NCBI GenBank assembly: GCA_963780165.1 | Contig: CAWABB010000001.1 | Location: 682,001-746,000 of the forward strand | Origin: CAWABB01 sp963780165 | GTDB lineage: Bacteria; Bacteroidota; Ignavibacteria; UBA10030; UBA6906 | DNA length: 64,000 bases | Reading direction: 5' to 3' | Part shown: positions 1-8,112 of the stretch, one piece after another | Layout: the number at the start of each line of letters is the position of its first letter | Position numbering within the stretch: the first letter of the stretch is position 1 | Translations under genes and position numbers: made by a program | Notes under the pieces: model-generated | Database searches by the model: none | Told to the model about the DNA's origin: nothing | The model's input: the letters and a program-made list of their open reading frames with translations, nothing else

Positions 1-582
1 CCGGAGGTATAGATGAGTGTCAGGAGGTCTTCCGGCTTCACCGTCGCCGCGGCGGCGGCCAGGTGTCCGGGGTTCTCTGCCCGGTACGTGCGGCCCATCT
101 CCAGGACGGCGGAGAAGGCGAGCGTCGGCCCCTCCAGGGTGACCCCTTTCTCGTTCATGACGATCACCTTCTCGAGGCATTTCACCTCGTCGATGATCCG
201 CATGACCTTGTTCAGCTGGAACTGGTTCGAGACGATGGCCAGCTTCACGCCGGCATCGTTGAATATGAACTCGTTCTGCTTGGCGGTCATGGTCGGATAG
301 ACGGGCACATCGACAGCGCCCAGCGAAACGATCGCGAGGTCGCTGATCGACCCATTCGGGCCGGTTTTCTGCGATGATCGCGACCCGGTCGCCCTTGCGG
401 ACACCCAGCGACGCAAGGCCATTGGCGAACAGCTCGACGCGCTCTCTCACCTCACGATAGGGGATGCCCACATACCCGCTTTCATCCTTGTACATGAGGG
501 CGGGGCGTTGTTCTGCTCCGAAGCGATCGCACACGCGCTGGAACATCTCCGGAATAGTGGAGAACTGGACGGCTACTGCCAT
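1..582 (-). CDS. AMP-forming long-chain acyl-CoA synthetase, N-terminal part (cut by window edge, one frameshift)
   Basis: This would activate fatty acids to acyl-CoA through an acyl-adenylate. The visible part opens with MAVAVQFSTIPEMFQRVCDR and continues with GDRVAIIAENRPEWVISDLA, typical of the N-terminal domain of AMP-binding ligases. It reaches LTLIYTSG, the start of the adenylate-binding loop, at the window edge, so the catalytic half is missing. Reading it through needs removal of one G near position 347, where GTCGATC should read GTCATC. A promoter sits upstream at 628-656. Family membership is clear; chain-length specificity is a guess. Confidence 0.82.
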   Translation of the reverse strand, partial: MAVAVQFSTIPEMFQRVCDRFGAEQRPALMYKDESGYVGIPYREVRERVELFANGLASLGVRKGDRVAIIAENRPEWVDQRPRDRFAGRCRCARLSDHDRQAERVHIQRCRREAGHRLEPVPAEQGHADHRRGEMPREGDRHERERGHPGGADARLLRRPGDGPHVPGREPRTPGRRRGDGEAGRPPDTHLYLR

Positions 583-627
583 CTCGGGGCTCCTCGGGAT
601 GAAAGGGAGGGACGGTAAACAGCTGAG

Positions 628-656
628 ATAATACTTCGATTGCCAATGAAAATCAA
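628..656 (-). promoter_or_regulatory. Promoter of the acyl-CoA synthetase gene
   Basis: On the minus strand TTGATT (651-656) is followed after 17 bases by TATTAT (628-633), about 45 bases upstream of the start codon at 582. It is divergent from the nrdJ promoter at 769-799. Confidence 0.5.
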
Positions 657-768
657 CCCACGGCGTCCACTCCTTCTCGGAACTGTCACCGACCTATTTG
701 CATCGCAGATAAATTTCGGACTAAGTGATTGTGAGATATGACGGAAGACGGTTCGCCGAAATTTTCAC

Positions 769-799
769 TTGACTTCGCTCCCTTCAGATTGTATATTTT
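769..799 (+). promoter_or_regulatory. nrdJ promoter
   Basis: TTGACT (769-774), a 17-base spacer, then TATATTTT (792-799). The same pairing of TTGAC with TATATTT recurs upstream of the tRNA operon and the gene at 27335, and it resembles the Bacteroidota -7 element TAnnTTTG. Confidence 0.65.
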
Positions 800-837
800 C
801 CGGCACAAATTTTCCCTGATCGACGAACTTATTGACA

Positions 838-950
838 AACCGGCCCGGGTGATGACGTCGCCCGGGCCGGTGCTTCGAAAATCAGACGGCAAAAGCCCAT
901 TTCCCTTGAGGAGTCGGGCTTTGCTGCTTTTTCAGAGGCCTTCACCACCA
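838..950 (+). promoter_or_regulatory. Structured 5' leader of nrdJ (two hairpins)
   Basis: The first hairpin has an 11-bp perfect stem (ACCGGCCCGGG paired with CCCGGGCCGGT, about 839-871). The second pairs AAAGCCC with GGGCTTT (about 892-923) and is followed by a short T-rich stretch, so it could terminate transcription. A leader this long and folded before a B12-dependent enzyme suggests attenuation or ligand control. I see no cobalamin-riboswitch B12 box, so the class of element is unknown. Confidence 0.4.
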
Positions 951-980
951 ACGTGTAACGATCCCTGAAGGAAGACGCCT

Positions 981-3344
981 ATGGCCCACAAGGAGCATCC
1001 CCCGACCTCTGTGGACGCTGCAAAGAATTCCCCCCGGCCCGCATACGGCCAAACCCCGATGAACGAACGGACCATGGACCTGGCGCTCGATTGTCGCGAT
1101 TACTATGGCGACAACGACCTCGCCGCCGATGTCCTGCGGTCCAAGTATCTCGCTCCCACAGAGAAGGGGCCGATGCATCTGTGGAACAGAGTTGCGAAGG
1201 CGATCGCCTCCGTGGAGACCGACAACGAATACTGGTACAACCGGTTCCTCGAGCTGCTGTTTGATTTCAAATTCGTTCCTGGTGGGCGCATCATGCACGG
1301 CGCGGGCCGCGAAGACGCACGCCGCCGCCCCACCCTGTCGAACTGCTACGTCATTCCGATCGAGGCGGACAGTCTGGAAGGCATCTATAATTGTATCACC
1401 GAGTCGGCGATGGTGTACCGTACCGGCGGCGGGGTCGGCACCGACCTCTCCGCGCTTCGCCCCGAAGGGGCCCCGGTGAACGCCACGATCGACCACTCCC
1501 CCGGCGCCACCGCATTCATGAACCTGTTCAGCGAGAGCACCAACACTGTCTCCCAGGCCGGACGGCGCGGCGCGCTCATGCTCACCATGCGTGTGGACCA
1601 CCCGGATATCGAGCGGTTCATCACGATCAAGAACGACCCTCGCCGGATCAAGGTCCAGTACGCGAACATCAGCGTGCTGATCACACATGAGTTCATGGCC
1701 GCTGTCCAGAACGACACCGAGTTTGAGCTGCGCTGGAACGGCAAGGCGTATCGCAAGGTCCGCGCGAAGGAACTCTGGTTCAAGATCATCAAGAACGCCC
1801 ATGCCTCGGCCGAGCCCGGCATCATTTTCTGGGACACGATGCGCGACTACCACAACGTGGAGTACGCGAATCCCCTCACCAGCACGAACCCGTGTGGCGA
1901 GCAGCCCCTGGCATCCTATACCGCCTGCAACCTCGGAAACATCAACCTGAGCAAGTTCGTGCAGGAGGATGAAACATTTGACTTCGAGGGGCTCGCCGCG
2001 GTGACGAAGATCGCGACGCGCTTCATGGACGACATCATCGACTACAACATGGACAACCACGCCCTTGACAAGATCAAGAAGGCCGTGGCGTCCGACCGGC
2101 GGATCGGCCTGGGCATCACCGGGCTGGCCGACGCGCTGGTGCTGATGAAGATCAAGTACGACACCGACGCCGCGCTCGAGGTGGTGGACAAGATGATGCG
2201 CGTGATCCGGGACGAGGCGTACAAGACCTCCGTCGAAATCGCCAAGGAAAAGGGGGCGTTCCCGCTGTTCGACTGGGATGGGTACTCCCGCAGCAAGTTT
2301 GTGCAGGCGCTGCCACAGGAGATCCGCGACTCCATCAAGGAGCACGGTATCCGCAACAGCACCGTCATCACCGTGCCGCCCGTCGGGACCGGCTCGATCG
2401 TCGCGCAGACCAGCTCCGGCATCGAGCCGATCTTCTGCACGAGCTACCGCCGCCGGGTGAAGAACCACGACGGCGACACGTTCTCGGAGTACAAGGTCTA
2501 TCACCCGCTCGTGAAGCAGCTCTTCGGCGACGACGAGAAGCTCCCCGACTATGTGGAGACCGCGCACCAGATCGACCCGTACTTCCGCGTCAAGATGCAG
2601 GGCGTCATTCAGAAGTACGTGGACAGCAGCATCTCCTCCACGGTGAACCTGGCCGAGGACGTGAGCGTCGAGACGGTCGCCGACATTTACATGACGGCAT
2701 ACCGCGCAGGGCTGAAGGGCATCACGGTGTACCGCGAAGGGAGCCGCGAGGGCATTCTGCAGACCGAGGAGTTCGCGAAGAAGAAGGAAGCCGGGAAGGC
2801 GGCCCCCGCCGAGGAGAAGGCGAAGATCAAGGGTCCGCGCCAGCGCCCCGCGGTCACGTTCGGCGTCACCGAGCGCGTGAAGACCGGCGAGGGGTACCTG
2901 TACGTCACGATCAATGAGGACGAGACCGGGCTGTGCGAAGTCTTCACCACGATCGGCAAGGCAGGCGGGAACGCCGCGGCACAGTCCGAGGCCATCAGCC
3001 GTCTGATCTCACTCGCGCTCCGCTCCGGCATCGAGCCGCGCGAGATCGTGAAGCAGTTGAAGGGCATCTCGGGGCCGACACCCGTGTGGGACGGCCAGGG
3101 CGGGCAGATCTTCTCCACGCCCGACGCAATCGGGAAGGTGCTCGAGCGCTACATCGAGAACCGCGAGAAGTACCGTGAAGAGCGCCGTGCGAAGAATACG
3201 CCGACGGTGGGAGTGGCGGAACCCGTGAAGGCTGCGCCGACGTCGGGTCCGAAGTCGGTGGGCACCTGCCCCGAGTGCGGCAGCACCGTCGAGCACGTCA
3301 GCGGCTGCGTGGTCTGCTACAACTGCGGCTGGAGTAAATGCTGA
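981..3344 (+). CDS. nrdJ: Adenosylcobalamin-dependent (class II) ribonucleoside-diphosphate reductase
   Basis: Reduces ribonucleotides to deoxyribonucleotides using a thiyl radical made from adenosylcobalamin, with no need for oxygen or a second subunit. The 787 residues contain NPCGE (thiyl Cys with its Asn and Glu), followed 11 residues later by the redox Cys in ACNLG. The partner redox Cys is in LSNCYVIP near residue 118. SISSTVNL forms the phosphate-binding loop. The C-terminus ends in a four-Cys cluster (CPECG...CYNCGWSKC), as in NrdJ proteins that are re-reduced by thioredoxin. It stands alone, with its own promoter and a terminator at 3464-3487. Confidence 0.96.
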   Translation: MAHKEHPPTSVDAAKNSPRPAYGQTPMNERTMDLALDCRDYYGDNDLAADVLRSKYLAPTEKGPMHLWNRVAKAIASVETDNEYWYNRFLELLFDFKFVPGGRIMHGAGREDARRRPTLSNCYVIPIEADSLEGIYNCITESAMVYRTGGGVGTDLSALRPEGAPVNATIDHSPGATAFMNLFSESTNTVSQAGRRGALMLTMRVDHPDIERFITIKNDPRRIKVQYANISVLITHEFMAAVQNDTEFELRWNGKAYRKVRAKELWFKIIKNAHASAEPGIIFWDTMRDYHNVEYANPLTSTNPCGEQPLASYTACNLGNINLSKFVQEDETFDFEGLAAVTKIATRFMDDIIDYNMDNHALDKIKKAVASDRRIGLGITGLADALVLMKIKYDTDAALEVVDKMMRVIRDEAYKTSVEIAKEKGAFPLFDWDGYSRSKFVQALPQEIRDSIKEHGIRNSTVITVPPVGTGSIVAQTSSGIEPIFCTSYRRRVKNHDGDTFSEYKVYHPLVKQLFGDDEKLPDYVETAHQIDPYFRVKMQGVIQKYVDSSISSTVNLAEDVSVETVADIYMTAYRAGLKGITVYREGSREGILQTEEFAKKKEAGKAAPAEEKAKIKGPRQRPAVTFGVTERVKTGEGYLYVTINEDETGLCEVFTTIGKAGGNAAAQSEAISRLISLALRSGIEPREIVKQLKGISGPTPVWDGQGGQIFSTPDAIGKVLERYIENREKYREERRAKNTPTVGVAEPVKAAPTSGPKSVGTCPECGSTVEHVSGCVVCYNCGWSKC

Positions 3345-3691
3345 CGCAGGGCTGACCGCGCCAGGCGCGCATTCGGTTTTCTATTCCGGGCCTCTCGTGT
3401 TGACAGGACTGTCACAGGGGGGCCCGACTGTTTTCACGCTCCAGAGGCACGTACATACCGCAGCCCCGGCGCAGGTTCTCGCCGGGGTTGTCTGATTTGT
3501 GGGGATGGTACGGATGAGCACCATCCTCCGAGCTGGATAATCTGGGAACTGCGAAGGCTGGGGAAGAGGGTCCTCTACGACGTCTGTGGAGTTTGCTGCC
3601 GGGGCCAGGCGGGAATTATGTTTGCGTCATTCCAAGCAGGGAGGAACTTCCTAACCAGGGAGGGACTTCATGGCTCTGCGAAGAGCATCGC
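3345..3691. other. Intergenic region after nrdJ
   Basis: About 350 bases with no convincing gene. It holds a perfect 14-bp inverted repeat TGACAGGACTGTCA at 3401-3414, the nrdJ terminator hairpin at 3464-3487, and a 13-base direct repeat AGGGAGGRACTTC at 3638-3650 and 3657-3669. Confidence 0.5.
3464..3487 (+). terminator. Likely nrdJ terminator
   Basis: Stem CCCCGGCG/CGCCGGGG with an 8-base loop, followed by TTGTCTGATTTG. It lies 120 bases after the nrdJ stop. The T-run is weak. Confidence 0.45.
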
Positions 3692-3781
3692 TCATCCATA
3701 GAACGTCCCACATCCGGAGAAGACGAGAGCGATGGCAAAAGAGCCCAACACAACAAGTAGCATGAGTGAGAAAGTCCGCAT
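3692..3781 (-). CDS. 29-aa putative lipoprotein
   Basis: A very short gene with a clear ribosome site (AGGAGG, 5 bases before the ATG at 3781). The peptide is a basic start, a hydrophobic run (LMLLVVLGSFAIALVFSGC) and then GTFYG and stop. FSGC fits a lipobox loosely, so the mature product would be a lipid-anchored hexapeptide beginning at Cys24. This recalls entericidin-like small lipoproteins, but no homology is claimed. It follows the 81-aa membrane gene by 18 bases on the same strand, so they form one operon under the promoter at 4108-4136. Confidence 0.55.
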   Translation of the reverse strand: MRTFSLMLLVVLGSFAIALVFSGCGTFYG

Positions 3782-3799
3782 ACAAGCCTCCTAAACGCT

Positions 3800-4045
3800 T
3801 CATTCCACCCAGGGAGAGACTCCGGAGCCTGTGAGCAGGCCCAACAGACCGGTGACTGCGAGTGCCATCATGATTGCTCTGCGCATCAGGCCAATTGGAA
3901 GCCAGTCTTGCAGCAACGCATCTTCCACCTTATCGCGCATCCCTTTATACCTGGCACGCTCTGCAGTCCCTAGCGAGGTGTCTTCCAGCGCTTCCTCGTA
4001 CTTGTGCAGCAGCCTCTTAAACGCTTCATGCTCTTGAAGGTCCAC
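3800..4045 (-). CDS. 81-aa single-pass membrane protein of unknown function
   Basis: I do not recognise the family. Residues 1-48 are highly charged and probably helical (HEAFKRLLHKYEEALED and following). Residues 50-74 form one membrane helix (LPIGLMRRAIMMALAVTGLL), with the tail SGVSPWVE. The start is GTG at 4045, with AAAGGA 7 bases upstream. Two arginines at the head of the helix predict the charged part on the cytoplasmic side. It is the first gene of a two-gene operon with the 29-aa lipoprotein. Confidence 0.6.
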   Translation of the reverse strand: MDLQEHEAFKRLLHKYEEALEDTSLGTAERARYKGMRDKVEDALLQDWLPIGLMRRAIMMALAVTGLLGLLTGSGVSPWVE

Positions 4046-4100
4046 GGGCTGGTCCTTTCAAATTGCAGAAGGCGGCCCTCCCCCAAGAGCATGATCTCAA

Positions 4101-4136
4101 TGAGCAGAATGTAACACCGCGTGAGCAGAATGTCAA
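4101..4136 (-). promoter_or_regulatory. Promoter with tandem operator-like repeat for the small-protein operon
   Basis: TTGACA (4131-4136), a 17-base spacer, then TACATT (4108-4113) on the minus strand. A 12-base repeat, TGAGCAGAATGT on the plus strand, occurs at 4101-4112 and again at 4122-4133. The copies are 21 bases apart (two helical turns); one overlaps the -10 and the other the -35. This layout suggests binding of a dimeric or tandem regulator on one face of the DNA. Confidence 0.6.
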
Positions 4137-4186
4137 TGGCTACAGCTGCGGGCGGCGCAGGTGCTGACGCAGCGCTCAGAAGCAGG

Positions 4187-4220
4187 ACGCCCCGTCCGGC
4201 CTGACGGCGGGACGGGGCGT
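4187..4220. terminator. Bidirectional hairpin terminator downstream of the TlpA-like gene
   Basis: An 11-bp stem ACGCCCCGTCC/GGACGGGGCGT around a 12-base loop. It is followed by TTTCTGG on the plus strand and CCTGCTTCTG on the minus strand. It lies about 75 bases past the TlpA-like stop codon. Confidence 0.6.
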
Positions 4221-4294
4221 TTCTGGCTTTGGTCCAGATCCACGCGAATGATCGAGCGGGATCGGGTCTGAGCCTGCCCGACCGCCCAAGGAGA

Positions 4295-4768
4295 TTACAG
4301 CACTTTCTTCACTTTCTTCTCGAAGTCTTCTTTGGACATGTAGCCGACGTGCTTCTCAACGATGTTCCCTTTCTTGTCCACGATAAACGTGGTCGGGATC
4401 GCCTCGACGCCGCCGTAGGCGCTGATGACGTCTTCGGTACCCAGCACCACGGGATACGTCATCTTCGTCTTTTCAACGTACGGCGTCACAACCCTCCAGC
4501 CGTCCCGGTCGAGGGAAATTCCGACGATCTCGAGCCCCTTGCTCTTGTATTTGTCGTACACCTCGAGCATCCCCGGAATCTCGCTGCGGCAGGGGCCGCA
4601 CCAGGTCGCCCAGAAGTTCACTACAACGGCCTTCCCCTTCAGCTTGCTCAACTCCACAACCTTCCCGTCTCCTGTCTTCAGGCTGAAGTTTGGCGCCGGC
4701 TCGGCCGCAGTTGCGGGCAAGGCCACGACAAACGCGAGAAGCACAACCGCCACAATTGCTCGGACCAT
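4295..4768 (-). CDS. TlpA/ResA-like thiol-disulfide oxidoreductase, exported
   Basis: A periplasmic thioredoxin-fold protein that would reduce or resolve disulfides on exported partners. Residues 1-22 are a signal peptide ending in ATAAEPAP. The active site is FWATWCGPCRSEIP near residue 54, and the cis-proline segment IPTTFIVDKKG lies near residue 124. Length 157 aa matches the AhpC/TSA-Redoxin subfamily. Its neighbour at 4978-5532 is also thioredoxin-like. Closeness to nrdJ is not evidence of electron donation, since this protein is exported. Confidence 0.88.
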   Translation of the reverse strand: MVRAIVAVVLLAFVVALPATAAEPAPNFSLKTGDGKVVELSKLKGKAVVVNFWATWCGPCRSEIPGMLEVYDKYKSKGLEIVGISLDRDGWRVVTPYVEKTKMTYPVVLGTEDVISAYGGVEAIPTTFIVDKKGNIVEKHVGYMSKEDFEKKVKKVL

Positions 4769-4977
4769 CGTTAGTTTGCCTTCCTCTTTGTGATGCAGAA
4801 TTCTTATTTCGCAGTCGGCTCAGGCCGCGCGGTCCGGGGACGCCATGTACAACATGTTAGATGCTGCGACCGTTCCGGGCGGGTCTTTGCGCCAGCACTG
4901 GCCTGGCATCGGCCGGTTATCCCGGTGGGACCCCCACGCAATCGGGGTCAATTCCGACAGGAATGCCGCAGCGGGCG

Positions 4978-5532
4978 CTATTTCGGGGCTTGTCTTCCCG
5001 GCGGGGCCCAGGCCTTCAGAAAAGCCATCACCTTCTCCGGATCGTGCCCCTTCCCCTTCTCCAGTTCCCCCGTATCCTGCGAGTGCAGGAACGCCCCGTC
5101 CCTTTCCAGAACGAAGAAGTGCGGGTAGCCGGGGATCTTCGGGTATTGTGAGAGGAGTGCGACGTTCTTGTTCTCCGGGCTCCAGTTGACCTTGAGCGTC
5201 ACGAAGTTGCTGTCCCGGTAGGCGCGCAGCCCGGCGTTCGTCGCCCACAACGTATCGAGCCTCCGGCACCACACGCACCATTCACCGCCGACATCCATCA
5301 GCACGCGCCGTCCGCTCTTCCCCGCCAGCGCTACCGCATCGCGCAGATCCCTCTCCGCATCACGCGCCGGGTCGAATGCGCCGATGGCGTAGGTCTGGAC
5401 CGGGGCGGAGGGGGGAACCGCCGCTTTCAGGGCAGCAGCCTCCTTCTGTGCAAGGAGCGAGGGGGACATGGCAGAAGAGGCGACCAAGAATGCGAAGGAA
5501 ACGGCAAGAAGGAAAGCTGGTCGAAGGGTCAT
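4978..5532 (-). CDS. Exported thioredoxin-fold protein (Thioredoxin_7/DUF255-like)
   Basis: The 184 aa begin with a signal peptide (about residues 1-29, hydrophobic, ending LLAQ). The active site is GGEWCVWCRRLDTLW near residue 86, a WCxWC form typical of thioredoxin-like proteins related to DsbD C-terminal domains. YPKIPGYPHFFVLERDG carries the cis-proline loop. It lies between the ABC permease block and the TlpA-like gene, all on one strand. A periplasmic reductase or thiol-quality-control role is likely; the substrate is unknown. Confidence 0.75.
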   Translation of the reverse strand: MTLRPAFLLAVSFAFLVASSAMSPSLLAQKEAAALKAAVPPSAPVQTYAIGAFDPARDAERDLRDAVALAGKSGRRVLMDVGGEWCVWCRRLDTLWATNAGLRAYRDSNFVTLKVNWSPENKNVALLSQYPKIPGYPHFFVLERDGAFLHSQDTGELEKGKGHDPEKVMAFLKAWAPPGRQAPK

Positions 5533-5620
5533 CCGGTCTCCGTTGAATCATTAAATTTACGAACCTGCGGAGAGGTAATCAAGGCGTCGCGACATCTGCA
5601 CGAATCGCGCGTCGCGGGTG

Positions 5621-6862
5621 TCATTCGTAGCGCAGGGATTCAACGGGGTCGACAGAGGCCGCCTTCCGCGCGGGGAAGAAACCGGCCAGCAGGCCGATGA
5701 AGGCAAGGATACCCGCTGTCAGGAACATCGTGGAGGCCGAGAGGATCGGCTTCCCGAGAAACTGCATCGCCCCCTCTTCCGACGGGATGAGCCGGACGCC
5801 GGTGATGATGGCCCATGAGATCAGAATGCCCATCGCGCCGCCAAGGAACGCGATGAAGAGCGCTTCGCCCACGAACTGTATCAGGATGTAGCTGCGGCGG
5901 GCGCCCACCGCCATGCGGATGCCGATCTCGTGCGTGCGCTCCTTCACCACCACGTACATGACGTTTGCGACGCCGACCCCGGCCGTGACCAGCGTCAGCA
6001 GTCCGACCGAGAAGAGAAAGATCGCAACACCGGTGCCGATCTTCCTGCTCATCTTCTCGTTCTCGATAAAGTCCCAGATGAACAGCGTGCGCTCGTCGGT
6101 GGGGTCAAAATGGTACTTCCTTGCCAGGACCCGGAAGATTTCCTTCTTCACCTCCGCCTGCATCGACGGGTCCACGGGCCGCACAACGATGGAGTTCACG
6201 ATCGTGGGGCCGAACATCGTCCGGAATGTGGAATACGGGATGATCGCCCGCCGCGAATCCGGACCGTTGTTCATGCTGGTCTGAAGCTTCTTCTGCAGGA
6301 TGCCGACAATCGTGAACGGGACGTCGTTCAGGAGGACCTGGCGCCCGATCGGATCCACGGGCCCGAACAGCTCGGTGGCGATATCAGCGCCGAGCACCAG
6401 GACCCTACGCTGTTTCGCCACGTCCAGGTCGTTCAGGAACCGCCCCCCCGCCGTGGGGTACATCCGGCGCATCTCTTCAAACGCGGCGTTGACGCCCTCG
6501 CACTCGGTGCTGGTGGACGTCCGCCCGTTCGTGAGCCGCACGAACTCGCGGTACTGCGGGCTGACCATCGCGATCGCGGGGATCGCCCGCTGCAGCATCT
6601 CGGCGTCTTCCTCCACCATCCGGATCGGCCGGCCTTTGGGCGAGCCTTCGAAGGGCAGACCCGTCTCCCCTCCGTACAGGATCATGATCCGGTTGCCGGC
6701 GTTCATGAGGCCGCTCATCATCTGGTTGCCCAGCCCCTCGCCAAACGAGAGGAGCAGCACGACGGCGATCGTCCCCCACGTGATGGCCACGAACGTGAGG
6801 ACCGCGCGAGTGCGGTGGCCGTTCAGATCCTGCAGGAATTCCCGTATGAGCTCGCGGTACAC
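5621..6862 (-). CDS. MacB-like ABC transporter permease
   Basis: Membrane component of a MacB/FtsX-type ABC exporter. The N-terminal helix is in LTFVAITWGTIAVVLLLSFG (residues 21-40). A large periplasmic domain follows (about 45-270), then three C-terminal helices with the FtsX-type motif GVGVANVMYVVVKERTHEIG. It ends DPVESLRYE, as is usual for MacB permeases. It lacks the ATP-binding domain found in full-length MacB. It lies 3 bases after a sister permease, so the two are probably the halves of a heterodimer, served by the adaptor at 8113-9201. Confidence 0.88.
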   Translation of the reverse strand: MYRELIREFLQDLNGHRTRAVLTFVAITWGTIAVVLLLSFGEGLGNQMMSGLMNAGNRIMILYGGETGLPFEGSPKGRPIRMVEEDAEMLQRAIPAIAMVSPQYREFVRLTNGRTSTSTECEGVNAAFEEMRRMYPTAGGRFLNDLDVAKQRRVLVLGADIATELFGPVDPIGRQVLLNDVPFTIVGILQKKLQTSMNNGPDSRRAIIPYSTFRTMFGPTIVNSIVVRPVDPSMQAEVKKEIFRVLARKYHFDPTDERTLFIWDFIENEKMSRKIGTGVAIFLFSVGLLTLVTAGVGVANVMYVVVKERTHEIGIRMAVGARRSYILIQFVGEALFIAFLGGAMGILISWAIITGVRLIPSEEGAMQFLGKPILSASTMFLTAGILAFIGLLAGFFPARKAASVDPVESLRYE

Positions 6863-6865
6863 GGG

Positions 6866-8101
6866 TCAGGTCCTCAGGCATTCAACGACATTGAGATTCG
6901 CCGCCCGGCGAGCGGGGAAGAAACCGGCCGTGAACCCGATCAGGCTTAAGACGACGCACGTGATCAAGCCGACCTCGACGGAGATAATCGGGGTGCCGAC
7001 GAACTCCTTGATCGGAATATACTGCATGCCCGCCGTGATGACCACCGCAAGCAGAAATCCGGCCACCGAGCCGAGGCCGATAATCAGGAACGTCTCGGCG
7101 AGGAACTGAACCATGATGTTCCGGCGCGTGGCTCCCACGGCGCGCTTGACGCCTATCTCGCGGGTGCGCTCCTGGACGACGATGTACATGATGTTCGCGA
7201 CCCCGATCCCCCCGACCGCAAGCGTGAATCCGCCGATGATCCCCATGAAGATGTTGAATGCGAAAAAGAATGTCCCGATGAAGCGGTCGAACATCGTGGT
7301 ATCCCAGATCCAGATAGCGTCGGTGTCCTTCGGGTCGAACCGGTGCTTCCTGCCGAGGACTTCGCGCACGCGCTCGATGGTCTGCTCCGCGTGCTGGGCA
7401 TCGTGCGGCTGGAAGATGATATTGCTGACGTACGGCACGCCGTAGATGGAGGTGAATGTGGTGGCGGGGATGAAGACCCGGTCCTGGTCGCGGTAGTTGT
7501 ACGACGAGTTCTGGGTCTTCTTCGTCATCACTCCGACGATCGTGAACGGGATCTCGTTGACGTAGATGAACTTCCCGATCGCCTGACTCTCTCCGAAGAG
7601 AAGACGCTTGACCTCGTCGCCGATAAGCGCCACCCGCCTCCGCTCGGCGATGTCGAGGTCGTTGATGAACCTCCCCCCTCTCTCCGGGATGATATTCCTC
7701 ATGTCGGCATAGACGGGGTACACGCCGGTCGCGGGGCCGTTGATGATGTTCTCCCCGTTGCGGAGTTTCAGCTCATACATCATGAACTCGGGGCAGACCG
7801 CCTTGAGCTCGGGGACCTGGTCCCGCATGAGCCAGGCGTCGTCCTCGGTGAGGCGGATCGGTCTGCCGATGCCGAATCCCTCGAAGGGCTTCGACGTGCT
7901 TGCGGGAAACATGATCGCGATGCTCTCGCCGATGCCGTGCATGTTGATGGAGAGCTGGCGCTTGAACCCCATCCCGAATGCCAGCAGAACCACGATGGCG
8001 ACCGTCCCCCACATGATCCCGAACACCGTGAGTGCGGTCCGCAGCTTCTGCGCGCGCAGATCGCGCATGAATTCGCTGAGCGTGGTGCGGATCTGTTCCA
8101 T
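6866..8101 (-). CDS. MacB-like ABC transporter permease
   Basis: 411 aa, same architecture as the next gene: helix in LTVFGIMWGTVAIVVLLAFG, periplasmic MacB_PCD domain, then GIGVANIMYIVVQERTREIG and two more helices, ending NVVECLRT. It begins 11 bases after the adaptor stop, so adaptor and both permeases are one transcript. Substrate unknown; MacB-type systems extrude periplasmic molecules such as lipoproteins, peptides or macrolides rather than cytoplasmic ones. Confidence 0.88.
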   Translation of the reverse strand: MEQIRTTLSEFMRDLRAQKLRTALTVFGIMWGTVAIVVLLAFGMGFKRQLSINMHGIGESIAIMFPASTSKPFEGFGIGRPIRLTEDDAWLMRDQVPELKAVCPEFMMYELKLRNGENIINGPATGVYPVYADMRNIIPERGGRFINDLDIAERRRVALIGDEVKRLLFGESQAIGKFIYVNEIPFTIVGVMTKKTQNSSYNYRDQDRVFIPATTFTSIYGVPYVSNIIFQPHDAQHAEQTIERVREVLGRKHRFDPKDTDAIWIWDTTMFDRFIGTFFFAFNIFMGIIGGFTLAVGGIGVANIMYIVVQERTREIGVKRAVGATRRNIMVQFLAETFLIIGLGSVAGFLLAVVITAGMQYIPIKEFVGTPIISVEVGLITCVVLSLIGFTAGFFPARRAANLNVVECLRT

Positions 8102-8112
8102 GGATGCGCCTG

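Larger units (their letters stand above)
583..980. other. Divergent intergenic region with two promoters and the nrdJ leader
   Basis: This 398-base stretch separates the synthetase from nrdJ. It holds one promoter for each gene and, on the nrdJ side, a leader of about 170 bases with two strong hairpins. I see no credible coding sequence in it. Confidence 0.6.

Noticed and set aside
838..950. Cobalamin riboswitch in the nrdJ leader
   Set aside because: No B12-box-like conserved sequence visible; only generic hairpins.
942..2567. Long open frame antisense to nrdJ
   Set aside because: It mirrors the third-codon-position bias of nrdJ, has no ribosome site and no recognisable protein pattern.
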